From Pirellulaceae bacterium (lineage in GTDB: Bacteria; Planctomycetota; Planctomycetia; Pirellulales; Pirellulaceae): a stretch of 64,000 bases of DNA. The position numbers and the translations under genes were made by a program. Under the pieces are notes generated by a model. It was not told the origin of the DNA, did not search any database, and worked only from the letters and a program-made list of their open reading frames with translations. The DNA is taken from assembly GCA_026004795.1 (NCBI GenBank), contig BPJV01000002.1:372001-436000 (forward strand), given 5' to 3'. Positions 1-8,114 of this stretch are shown here, one piece after another. Positions within the stretch are counted from its first letter, which is position 1; every line of letters begins with the position of its first letter.

Positions 1-6
1 AAGACG

Positions 7-921
7 ATGGAACTCGACCAACTACGTTACTTTTTGAAGATCGCCGAGCTGGAAAACATTACCCGTGCGGCCGAAGCGCTAGGGGTCTCGCAATCAGCGC
101 TCAGCCGATCGGTGCAACGCTTGGAAGAGGAACTAGGACGACCGCTGCTTGAACGCAAGACTCGGCGCGTCGTGGTTACCGAGGCGGGAAACCTGTTGCG
201 ACGACGTGCCAAGGAGATTTTGGCGCTGTTGGACGACACCAAGACGGAGATCATGGACGACGGCAGCCATGGTCGTTTGCGCATCGGTGCCATCCCCACC
301 ATCGCCCCCTACTTCCTGCCACCCGTTTTACAAGACTTTGCGGCCGACCATCCCGAGGCAACGCTCATGGTGCAGGAGATGACGACCGATGCCTTGATCA
401 AGCAATGCAAGGAAGGAGACATCGATGTGGCCGTCGTCTCTTTACCCATCGACGTGCGGTACCTGGACGTCGAGCCCCTGTTCGAGGAAGAATTGTTGCT
501 GGCCGTGTCTCCGCAGCATCCATTGGCAAAAAAGCGACGCATCGAGCCGACGGACTTGATGGACCAGCCCTTCATCCTGCTGGATGAATTGCATTGCTTG
601 TCCGATCAAGTGTTGACCTACTGCCATCAACAGTTGTTGCAACCGGTGGTCGTGGAGCGCACCAGTCAGTTGGCCATGGTGCAAGAGCTTGTCGCCATGG
701 GCCATGGAGTTTCCTTGGTCCCGGCCATGGCGGTGCGTTGCGATGCATCGAAACGCCGACTGTACCGCCGCATCGTCAATCCCACGCCGCGGCGCACCAT
801 TGCTGCCATGTGGAACCCCTATCGCTTCGTCAGTCGGTTGCAGACGCAGTTTCGACAAACACTGATGCGTTATGGAAAACAGGCGGCTGCCGACACGGCG
901 GAAGGCAGCCCCCCTGGCTGA
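7..921 (+). CDS. oxyR: LysR-family regulator, OxyR-like
   Basis: A 304-residue LysR-type transcriptional regulator. Residues 1-60 form the winged helix-turn-helix (SQSALSRSVQRLEEELG), and about 90-295 the periplasmic-binding-like effector domain. In the effector domain C197 and C206 sit in HCLSDQVLTYC, the same C-x8-C arrangement as the peroxide-sensing cysteine pair of OxyR. This is why I call it OxyR-like rather than a generic LysR. Known OxyR proteins form a disulfide on H2O2 exposure and activate catalase and peroxidase genes. The ATG lies 6 bases from the window edge, so the promoter and any divergent target gene are out of view. The downstream gene is a sigma factor, not an obvious peroxide defence gene. 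Another thiol-dependent LysR role is possible. Confidence 0.82.
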   Translation: MELDQLRYFLKIAELENITRAAEALGVSQSALSRSVQRLEEELGRPLLERKTRRVVVTEAGNLLRRRAKEILALLDDTKTEIMDDGSHGRLRIGAIPTIAPYFLPPVLQDFAADHPEATLMVQEMTTDALIKQCKEGDIDVAVVSLPIDVRYLDVEPLFEEELLLAVSPQHPLAKKRRIEPTDLMDQPFILLDELHCLSDQVLTYCHQQLLQPVVVERTSQLAMVQELVAMGHGVSLVPAMAVRCDASKRRLYRRIVNPTPRRTIAAMWNPYRFVSRLQTQFRQTLMRYGKQAAADTAEGSPPG

Positions 922-1406
922 TGGCTGGCGTGCCGCCACCGCGTTTCAGGAAGTTTCCTGCTAAGCCAACGGTGACCGGATGAGAGGCCGGCAGGTCATC
1001 GATCGGCGCACGGACCTGGCTTGTCTTACCGGTCGCGTGCTAGGCAAATGGTCGAGACGCCGCAGCCCAGGCTGCCACTCATTCTGTTTCCCGCAACCAT
1101 CCTCCATTTTTCCGTACCCATCATCCTTCCGTGGACCGCGCACCGCCATGGACAGCGGCACTGCACCGGGGGAAGACGGAGCAAGGAAACGACCACGGAA
1201 AACGACGGATGACTTGAATAATACGCATCCGCCACCTACCATAAACATTCTGGACAGGTCTTGCGGACGACCGCGTAGTGGAGCCAGTCAGTGGTCGGCG
1301 CCGGTACGTTCTCGCACGAACTTGTTCAGAACGCCCCAGATCTGGACGGAGTCGACTTGGCGTGCCCCGGCTTTTCCCAGACGCTCTTTTGAGACTTATT
1401 CACGAC
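922..1406. other. Intergenic stretch, no gene recognised
   Basis: About 485 bases between the OxyR-like gene and the sigma factor. Open frames across it have no recognisable protein character. The only signal I can point to is a weak promoter-like pair listed separately. Confidence 0.5.
1214..1242 (+). promoter_or_regulatory. Candidate sigma-70-type promoter
   Basis: TTGAAT (1214-1219) and TACCAT (1237-1242) are separated by 17 bases, each matching four of six consensus positions. It would drive the sigma factor gene with a leader of about 160 bases. The match is weak and unsupported by other evidence. Confidence 0.25.
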
Positions 1407-1982
1407 ATGGCTCTATCCGAAGCGGATCAGCTGTTGATCGACCGATGCCTGTCCGGCGCCGAGGGTGCATGGAACGCCTTCGTCGATCGCTATCTCCCTC
1501 TGCTGACTCATGTCGTAGTGGCCACGGCGGATATGAAATCTGTCGCCTTGCCTGCCGAGTTGCGTGACGACATGGTGGCCGAAATCTTGATGACGCTGGT
1601 CGACGATGACTTCGCCATCTTGCGTCGTTTCAAAGGCGAAAGCTCCTTGGGAACCTACTTGGTCGTCGTCGCTCGTCGGATAGCCGCGCGGAGGTTAACG
1701 AAGCTCAGTCGAATACCGCACACCACCTTGTCACCGCAGGCGGCTGAAGCGCTGGCAGGTTCGGCGCCTGCCAGCGACGCCGAGGCGGTGGAAAGCGAAG
1801 AGGAGGTGGTGGAACTATTGGCCAAGTTACCCAGCGATGAGGCCACAGCGATTCGCATGTTTCATCTCGAACACCGAAGTTACGACGACATCGGGATCCA
1901 CATCGGCATCCCGAAGAACTCGGTCGGTCCTCTTCTCTCGCGTGCGCGCAAGCGAATGCGCGAGCTGAAGCAAGAGCAATAG
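1407..1982 (+). CDS. RNA polymerase sigma factor, ECF/sigma-70 type
   Basis: A 191-residue protein with the two-domain plan of small sigma-70 factors. An N-terminal region 2 (about residues 8-95, LIDRCLSGAEGAWNAFVDRY) is joined by an acidic linker to a C-terminal region 4 helix-turn-helix (about 130-190), ending in LLSRARKRMRELK. It would direct RNA polymerase to a specific promoter set. I start at ATG 1407 because the 43 residues upstream in the open frame are unlike a sigma factor. No anti-sigma factor is adjacent. The next gene is convergent, so the gene appears monocistronic. Confidence 0.82.
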   Translation: MALSEADQLLIDRCLSGAEGAWNAFVDRYLPLLTHVVVATADMKSVALPAELRDDMVAEILMTLVDDDFAILRRFKGESSLGTYLVVVARRIAARRLTKLSRIPHTTLSPQAAEALAGSAPASDAEAVESEEEVVELLAKLPSDEATAIRMFHLEHRSYDDIGIHIGIPKNSVGPLLSRARKRMRELKQEQ

Positions 1983-2023
1983 TGCTGGTGGGGAAAGGTC
2001 CCGCCAGTGCTGGGGCAGCGGTT

Positions 2024-2380
2024 TCAGCCGAGCACTTGGTCGTACATTTCCTCGTTGAACCCGACCAGCAGCGTCTTCCCGCGGCGAATGGTGGGAGCTC
2101 GCAAGTTGCCCGTGGGACCGATGATCAACTTGCGAAGTTCTTCCGCATCGGGTGGCGACTTCTTCAGATCGACCTGGACGTACTTTTTGCCTTTGGCAAC
2201 GAACAACTTGGAAGCCTCCGCCACCAACGCCTGCGCCTCATCCCATCCCACAGGCTCTTTGCGGGCATCTCGTATAGCCCGCCCTGCGATCCCGTGATCG
2301 GCCAGAAAACTATCGGCCCGTTTACAGCTCACGCAACCGTTCCGTCGATAGACCCAATCCACTTTCTTCGTAGCAGGCAT
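2024..2380 (-). CDS. ArsC/Spx-like thioredoxin-fold protein
   Basis: A 118-residue protein beginning with a beta strand and a C16-V-S-C19 motif, followed by a helix, then LRAPTIRRGKTLLVGFNEE near the end. That is the layout of the ArsC/Spx family, where a cis-proline and a conserved region follow the CxxC helix. True ArsC enzymes reduce arsenate, whereas Spx proteins sense thiol stress on RNA polymerase; nothing here separates the two. A good GAGGGAG ribosome site lies about 8 bases upstream of the ATG. It is the last gene of a minus-strand cluster, 27 bases after the membrane protein. Confidence 0.7.
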   Translation of the reverse strand: MPATKKVDWVYRRNGCVSCKRADSFLADHGIAGRAIRDARKEPVGWDEAQALVAEASKLFVAKGKKYVQVDLKKSPPDAEELRKLIIGPTGNLRAPTIRRGKTLLVGFNEEMYDQVLG

Positions 2381-2407
2381 GTTTAACTCCCTCTTCGTTA
2401 TCAGAGA

Positions 2408-3058
2408 TCAACGATTAATCAGTTCGCGCAATTGCGTTAAAGCGGCGCGCGGATCGTTCAACAGTGGCAACAGAGCGAAGGCCAACAGCAGGCAACCGCA
2501 AATCACCAACGACCACCCTGCGGCCGAACGTCGGCACGTCATCTGCTGCGCTGCACGAACCGCCTGCCGCTCCAATTGAATCCACGCATCGATGTTACGT
2601 ATCGGCCCCATGTGTTGCACCTGGCAGATGCGCGGCGTTCCTGTCGCCTCTTGAGCCAACTGCATGGAAATCGTCGGCAAATTTAGCACATTGCCGGCCC
2701 AATGGGCGGCCGGATCCACCTGCCGGGCCACTCGCAGGAGCATTTCCCGGAACTGGCTATCATCCAAACCGTAGGCGATGAGCCGTGGTTTGCTGGCCAT
2801 CAAGATCAGGAGGACCAACAAGACGTACAGCATGAACAAGGGCAGCCAGACCCAACTTTGCCAAATCGCGGCCGCTCGCGTGGGAAAGAACAACTGCATC
2901 GGGCCGATGACCACCAGCCCACTACAGGCGATAGCCAACGTCAACAGATCCCTCCATCCCGATGTAACCAGGGGGCGACGCCGCAATCGCAACGCCCCGA
3001 TCAGTATCAGGTAGATCGCCAAGGGAATCGTGGCGATGGCTAGGTGAACTGCCTGCAT
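2408..3058 (-). CDS. Membrane protein of unknown function
   Basis: A 216-residue protein I do not recognise. Hydrophobic segments are visible at about residues 5-24, 40-58 and 70-91. A soluble loop of roughly 90 residues follows, then a final segment near 180-200 (SLVICGCLLLAFALLPLL). The loop contains a cysteine (CQVQHMG) and may be cytoplasmic. It lies between the CPA antiporter (68 bases upstream) and the ArsC-like gene (27 bases downstream) on the same strand, so the three probably share a transcript. No catalytic motif is visible. Confidence 0.65.
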   Translation of the reverse strand: MQAVHLAIATIPLAIYLILIGALRLRRRPLVTSGWRDLLTLAIACSGLVVIGPMQLFFPTRAAAIWQSWVWLPLFMLYVLLVLLILMASKPRLIAYGLDDSQFREMLLRVARQVDPAAHWAGNVLNLPTISMQLAQEATGTPRICQVQHMGPIRNIDAWIQLERQAVRAAQQMTCRRSAAGWSLVICGCLLLAFALLPLLNDPRAALTQLRELINR

Positions 3059-3126
3059 GATGATTTCAGTTTCACTTCGTCCATTAGAAACGGTTTGGTC
3101 CTACCATTGGCCTGCGCCGCGCCAGC

Positions 3127-5109
3127 CTACCCTTGCTGTTCCGGCGATGCAGAACCATCGGCTTCGGTCGCCTGCTGTGCCACGTCGGGAGGGGCATGTT
3201 CGGGTGAGGAACCAACCGAAGTCGCACGGTTTTCCTCATCGGCTGGAGGCAGACGGTGGTCGACTGGCGGCGGCGCAATCACCAGCACGGTGTCCCCCGG
3301 CTCTACCTTCAGTGGATCGTTGGCCGCCGCGATACGAAGGTTGCCCGCCGCGGTTTTGCGCATCAACACCAAAGTTTGCTGGCCATGGGTGGCCAGCAAC
3401 TCCCCCATTCCATAGGCTTCCGTAATGCGCACCAGTTTCACCTTCGCGCCTGTCTCAAACAGTTCCGCAAGCCGCCAGTAGGTCAACTCGCCGTCCCCCA
3501 ACATCCGCCCTTTGCGCGTGGCCGGGACCCCCGCCCATCGCGTCCCCTCCTTCGCCTCGGGAGCAAGTTGATAAACCCCTTGGCGCGTGAACACATGAAT
3601 ATACTCGAACGCCGCCAACGTATTGACTTCGTCACTGGGGGTTGCCGCGATGAAGTACCCGATGCCCGACAGATCGAACTCTTCCTGGACGTGCTCCGAG
3701 AGGACGTTCATGCAGTAGGCCTCTAGGCCCATCATCCGCGCCGCGACGATGTTCCTGTAGTTCAAGTCGACAAGGACGACGCGAAACCCCAGTTCACGGA
3801 CCTTCGCCGCGATTTCGCGGATCGGATAGGAGGCCCCGGCAAAGAGAATGCCCTGCGGATTGGCATCGGCCAACTTGAGCCATCGAGCCAGCGGTGCCGC
3901 GCCGATCCCACAGAGGAATACCGTACCCAAAATGACGCAGAAGGTGACCGGTGCCAACAACCGGGCTTGCTCGAAAACGGCCGAGGAGTCGGGCGCCGAT
4001 CCCGCAATGTCGATCAATCGCAGGCCGAAAATGCTGGCTACCGACGCCGCGACGATTCCTCGCGGTGCGACCAACCCCACGAACAGCTTCTCTCGCCAGT
4101 TCCATTTGCTCCCCAACGTCGCCAACCACACCGACACCGGCCGCACGAGGAAGACCAACACCAACACGAACGGGATAGCGTCCATCCCGATTTCCTGCAA
4201 CGTCGACAACTGCAATCGGGAACCGAGGACGATGAACAGCGTGCTTATCAGCAGCACCCGCAGGTGCTCTTTGAACTCCAGCACATGCTCGACGTCCACC
4301 TTATGTTGGTTGGCTAAAGCGATTCCCATCACGGTCACGGCCACCAATCCACCTTCTTCTGCCAGCACGTTGCTCATCCAAAACGCCGCCAGGCTGATCA
4401 CCAGAAAGAAAGCTCCGTGCAGGAAGTCGGGCAACCAATATCGCCGCAGAATCCACACCAAAAACCCGCTGGCCAAGAGACCGATACCTGCCCCCACCAG
4501 CAACGTGCGTAACATCAGCACCATCGACGCGAACCAGCCTACTTCCGGATGGGCGATGACTTCGAACACCAACACGGCCGCCACGGCTCCCAGCGGATCG
4601 ATGAGGATCCCTTCCCATTGCAGCACCGTACTGACGCTTTGCGTCGGCCGAATCTGCCGCAACAATGGACCGACCACGGTGGGACCGGTAACGATTAGAA
4701 TTGCCCCCAACAGCGTAGCCAGTTGCCAACTGAACCCAAGAATCCACCGCGCTGCGATGGCGATGAGCACCCAGGCCACTACGGCGGCAACGATGATCAG
4801 CCGGGCGACGATAAACCCTCGATCCCCCAAGCGATTCCACTTCAGCGTCAACCCGCCTTCGAACAGGATGACGGCTACAGCGAGAGACACCAGAGGAAAC
4901 AACAAAGTCGGCGCATGCTCGGCATCCATCCCCGTGACATGCGCAATCACCTCATCGGGCCGTTGCCATACGCCCAGCGCCATTCCCAACAGTAGCAGCA
5001 ACAGAATACTGGGAATCCGGAATTTCCAAGCGAACCACTGGGCCAAGATGCCCAACAGCGGAACAATTACCAGATAAAAGGATAAGAAATGTTCTTCCAA
5101 GGATACCAC
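3127..5109 (-). CDS. CPA-family cation:proton antiporter with TrkA-N domain
   Basis: An integral membrane antiporter of about 660 residues. The first roughly 400 residues hold about a dozen hydrophobic segments, including LSFYLVIVPLLGILAQ, the typical opening of NhaP/KefB-like proteins. A TrkA-N Rossmann domain follows (GILFAGASYPIREIAAKV, then LVDLNYRNIVAARMMG), then a TrkA-C-like domain and a charged tail. The family exchanges Na+ or K+ for H+, and the TrkA domain usually binds nucleotide to gate transport. I chose GTG 5109, directly before the first membrane segment. The frame stays open to another GTG at 5241, which would add 44 polar residues. Neither start has a convincing ribosome site. 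The ion carried cannot be read from the sequence. Confidence 0.85.
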   Translation of the reverse strand: MVSLEEHFLSFYLVIVPLLGILAQWFAWKFRIPSILLLLLLGMALGVWQRPDEVIAHVTGMDAEHAPTLLFPLVSLAVAVILFEGGLTLKWNRLGDRGFIVARLIIVAAVVAWVLIAIAARWILGFSWQLATLLGAILIVTGPTVVGPLLRQIRPTQSVSTVLQWEGILIDPLGAVAAVLVFEVIAHPEVGWFASMVLMLRTLLVGAGIGLLASGFLVWILRRYWLPDFLHGAFFLVISLAAFWMSNVLAEEGGLVAVTVMGIALANQHKVDVEHVLEFKEHLRVLLISTLFIVLGSRLQLSTLQEIGMDAIPFVLVLVFLVRPVSVWLATLGSKWNWREKLFVGLVAPRGIVAASVASIFGLRLIDIAGSAPDSSAVFEQARLLAPVTFCVILGTVFLCGIGAAPLARWLKLADANPQGILFAGASYPIREIAAKVRELGFRVVLVDLNYRNIVAARMMGLEAYCMNVLSEHVQEEFDLSGIGYFIAATPSDEVNTLAAFEYIHVFTRQGVYQLAPEAKEGTRWAGVPATRKGRMLGDGELTYWRLAELFETGAKVKLVRITEAYGMGELLATHGQQTLVLMRKTAAGNLRIAAANDPLKVEPGDTVLVIAPPPVDHRLPPADEENRATSVGSSPEHAPPDVAQQATEADGSASPEQQG

Positions 5110-5252
5110 CCTTCGATCGAATGCCTGCGCGCCGCCCGGAGCAGGGATGGTTGCCCTTTGGCCGGCGGAGTCTATGTTGTACGGGATGGTTGGTACTTTT
5201 GACAACGCAGGGTCCTTTTTTCGCTCACCCCAACGATCCACCTAGGCGCGCC

Positions 5253-5259
5253 AGGAGGT
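5253..5259 (+). promoter_or_regulatory. Strong Shine-Dalgarno fixing a GTG start
   Basis: AGGAGGT lies five bases before GTG 5265 and decides the start of the alcohol dehydrogenase gene, which has no suitable ATG. Confidence 0.75.
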
Positions 5260-5264
5260 GCTGA

Positions 5265-6479
5265 GTGACACGTCGCTATTGGGAGTTTCGCTGTCCGCCG
5301 CAGATTTTGTTCGGGCGCGGAGCGGTCGAAGCGTTGCCGTCGGTCGTGCAAGCTCGCGGCGCCCGACGCATTTTTTTGATCACCGATTCGGTGTTGCAGG
5401 AGTGTGGGCACGTCGAGCGCGTAGCGCAAGCCCTCCGCTCGGCCGGATGCTCGGTGGAGGTATTCGCCGCAGGAAAACCCGAACCATGCACGCGGCTGGC
5501 CCAGGATGCTGCCGACCAGGCGGCCGATTTTCAACCCGATGCATGGGCAGCATTGGGAGGAGGGAGTAACATCGACCTGGCCAAGCTGGCGTGCACGCTG
5601 ACCACCTATCCCGCTGAGCCGAACAGCTATTTCGGTTTCAACACCATCAGTGGACCTTTGCCCACCTTCATCGCCATTCCCACCACGGCAGGAACCGGGA
5701 GTGAGGTGAGCCATGCGGCGGTGGTGAAACATGCCGTCACGGGCCAAAAAGGAGGGATCGTCAGCGAGTATTTGCGGCCTGATGTCGCTTGCGTCGACCC
5801 GTCGCTGACCGATTCCTGTCCACGCCAACTGCGCGCGGTGGCGGGGTTCGATGCGCTGACGCACGCCGTCGAAGCACTGTTGGCCGCTCCCTTTCATCGG
5901 TTCGACGCCAGCGCCGACCGACCGCTGGCCTATCAGGGAGCGCATCCGCTGGGGACGATGTTCGCCGAGCGGGCGATCGCCTTGATCGGGAGCAGCTTTC
6001 GCCGTGCGCTGACCGATGTCGATGACCAGCAGGCGTGCGACGACATGGCGCTTGCCGCTACCTACGCGGGGCTGGCCTTTTCTTCTTGCGGCGTTTCCCT
6101 GGTGCACGCCTTGGAATATTGGCTGGGGTCGAAGTACGCTTGTCCGCACGGCGCCGGCAATGCTCTGCTGCTGCCGGCCGTGCTGCGGTACTACCTGCCC
6201 GATGCCACGGAGCAAGTGGCACGTGTCGGAGCCTTGCTCGGGGTTGGCAGCACCACCCCAAGTTCTACATCGAGGCAGGCAGCCGAGGCGACGATCGACT
6301 ACATCGAAGAACTGAGAAGGGAGGCGGGCCTGCCTACCCGGTTGCGTGAACTTGGTGCTACGGCCGACGAACTGCCCGGTTTGGCCCGCGCGGCCGGATC
6401 CTTGCACCACTTGGTACAGCTTGCCCCGCGCCCCACATCGCGCAAAGATTTGTTATCCATCCTGGAAACCTGTCTCTGA
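5265..6479 (+). CDS. Iron-containing alcohol dehydrogenase
   Basis: A 404-residue group III (iron-dependent) alcohol dehydrogenase, which oxidises or reduces an alcohol/aldehyde pair with NAD(P)H. The N-terminal dinucleotide domain carries GGGSNIDLAK (98-107). The metal site is complete: D196 and H200 in GFDALTHAVEA, H281 in LVHALEY, and H295 in CPHGAGNA. The length is normal for the family. Translation starts at GTG with an excellent AGGAGGT site. The aldehyde dehydrogenase 155 bases downstream suggests a two-step alcohol-aldehyde-acid route, but the substrate cannot be deduced. The loop around residues 209-230 is longer than in textbook members. Confidence 0.9.
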   Translation: MTRRYWEFRCPPQILFGRGAVEALPSVVQARGARRIFLITDSVLQECGHVERVAQALRSAGCSVEVFAAGKPEPCTRLAQDAADQAADFQPDAWAALGGGSNIDLAKLACTLTTYPAEPNSYFGFNTISGPLPTFIAIPTTAGTGSEVSHAAVVKHAVTGQKGGIVSEYLRPDVACVDPSLTDSCPRQLRAVAGFDALTHAVEALLAAPFHRFDASADRPLAYQGAHPLGTMFAERAIALIGSSFRRALTDVDDQQACDDMALAATYAGLAFSSCGVSLVHALEYWLGSKYACPHGAGNALLLPAVLRYYLPDATEQVARVGALLGVGSTTPSSTSRQAAEATIDYIEELRREAGLPTRLRELGATADELPGLARAAGSLHHLVQLAPRPTSRKDLLSILETCL

Positions 6480-6634
6480 TGCCACCCCTCGTGGTCCGGT
6501 AGACTTCGCCGCCGGCGCCTTCCCCGGCACCGGCCAGCCATGGCATACTACCAGGAGCAAATGGCGTGAGGCGATGGCTCGGTGGCCAAGATTCCGTTCC
6601 TGCTTTGCCCCTCCTGCAGCATTGCGAGTGAGTC

Positions 6635-8053
6635 ATGAGATTCTACAGCGAAGGCCAATGGCAAGACCGTCCCCAGCGAGTCGAAGTGATCGATCCGGCC
6701 AGCGGAGAGGTGATCGATACCGTCCCCCAAGCCAGTCGCGAGGATGTCGAAAGGGCCATCGCGGCGGCGGTCGACGGAGCGACTCCAATGCGGCAGTTGA
6801 CCGCTTTTGAACGGTTCGAGATCTTGGCACGGGCGGTCGATTTATTGCACCAGCGTCGTGAAGACATGGCGCGAACGATTTCTCAGGAGGAAGGAAAAAC
6901 GCTGGCCGAAGCCCGAGCGGAGGTGCACCGCAGTATCCAAACTTTGCAATTGAGCGCCGAGGAAGCGAAACGGATCTTTGGTGAAGTTGTCCCACTGGAT
7001 GCCGGAGCAGGGGTGCGCCAGAAATTCGGCTTCACTCTCCGCGTCCCGTGTGGCGTGGTGGTAGCCATCACCCCGTTCAATTTTCCCTTGAACCTCGTGT
7101 GCCACAAAGTCGGCCCCGGATTGGCGGCGGGCAACAGCGTGATCTTGAAACCGGCCAGCGATACGCCGTTGTCCGCCTTACGATTGGTGGAAATCTTGTT
7201 GGAGGCCGGATTGCCGCCGCTGGCCATCACCTGCCTCACTGGCCGCGGCAGCGAGATCGGCGAAGCGTTGTGCACCGACCGGCGGGTGCGCAAGATCAGC
7301 TTCACCGGCAGTCGCGAAGTGGGCGAGCGCATCTGCCGCATGGCCGGCCTGAAACGGGTGACGATGGAGCTGGGTTCCAACTCCCCGTTGATTATCCTGC
7401 CGGATGCGGACGTCGATAAGGTCGTCGAAGCGACGGTCATTTGCGGATACGCCAACGCCGGTCAAGTGTGCATCTCGGCGCAACGCATTATCGCCACGCC
7501 GGAGATCGAAGCGGAGTATTTGCAGAAGTTGATCCCCCGCGTGGAACAATTGCGCGTGGGCAACCCGCTGGATGAGCGAACGGAGATGGGGCCGATGGTA
7601 CGGCAAGCCGATGCCGAACGGGTGGAACAATGGTTGCGTGAAGCAGCCGCTGGGGGAGCCCGGTTGGCATGCGGCGGCACACGCGACGGGGCCTTCCTAC
7701 ACCCTGCCGTGCTCACCAACGTACGCACCGACATGCGCGTCTGGCGTGAAGAATTGTTCGGCCCGGCAGTGGCAGTAATGCGCGCCGATTCGGTCGAGCA
7801 GGCCATCGAACTGGCCAACGATACGGCCTATGGCCTCAGTGCGGGCGTGTTCACCCAGGACATCGACCGCGTGATCCAGTTGGCACAACGCATCGAAGCC
7901 GGCAACATCCACATCAACTGGGGCCCCATGTGGCGTACCGATCTGATGCCCTACGGTGGACTGAAGGAAAGCGGGCTGGGACGCGAGGGGCCACGGTACG
8001 CCATGGAGGAGATGACCGAAGTGAAAACTGTCGTCATCCATCTGGGGCAATGA
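6635..8053 (+). CDS. NAD(P)-dependent aldehyde dehydrogenase
   Basis: A 472-residue member of the aldehyde dehydrogenase superfamily, oxidising an aldehyde to an acid with NAD(P)+. All core residues are present: N149 in TPFNFP, K172 in LKPASDTP, E245 in MELGSNSP, and the catalytic C279 in GQVCISAQR. The overall style (short N-terminus, AITPFNFPLNLVCHK) resembles the GapN, lactaldehyde and phosphonoacetaldehyde dehydrogenase branch rather than betaine-aldehyde enzymes. I cannot name the substrate. It probably works with the preceding iron-dependent alcohol dehydrogenase. The gene ends convergently with cimA, 61 bases away. Confidence 0.9.
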   Translation: MRFYSEGQWQDRPQRVEVIDPASGEVIDTVPQASREDVERAIAAAVDGATPMRQLTAFERFEILARAVDLLHQRREDMARTISQEEGKTLAEARAEVHRSIQTLQLSAEEAKRIFGEVVPLDAGAGVRQKFGFTLRVPCGVVVAITPFNFPLNLVCHKVGPGLAAGNSVILKPASDTPLSALRLVEILLEAGLPPLAITCLTGRGSEIGEALCTDRRVRKISFTGSREVGERICRMAGLKRVTMELGSNSPLIILPDADVDKVVEATVICGYANAGQVCISAQRIIATPEIEAEYLQKLIPRVEQLRVGNPLDERTEMGPMVRQADAERVEQWLREAAAGGARLACGGTRDGAFLHPAVLTNVRTDMRVWREELFGPAVAVMRADSVEQAIELANDTAYGLSAGVFTQDIDRVIQLAQRIEAGNIHINWGPMWRTDLMPYGGLKESGLGREGPRYAMEEMTEVKTVVIHLGQ

Positions 8054-8114
8054 GCGCACCTATTGGTCGCATCTTCAAGGGGAACCGGGTCGCCGCAGCC
8101 CTCGCGGCAAGCGG

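Noticed and set aside
980-1567. A 195-codon plus-strand frame running into the sigma factor
   Set aside because: It is out of frame with the sigma factor gene, Arg and Ser rich, and without any family pattern.
3848-5077. A 409-codon plus-strand frame opposite the antiporter gene
   Set aside because: It is the complement of a clear membrane protein gene. Its product is Thr, Asn and Arg rich with no family pattern, a shadow of hydrophobic codons.
5172-6410. A 412-codon minus-strand frame
   Set aside because: It lies antisense to the alcohol dehydrogenase, whose active site residues are complete.
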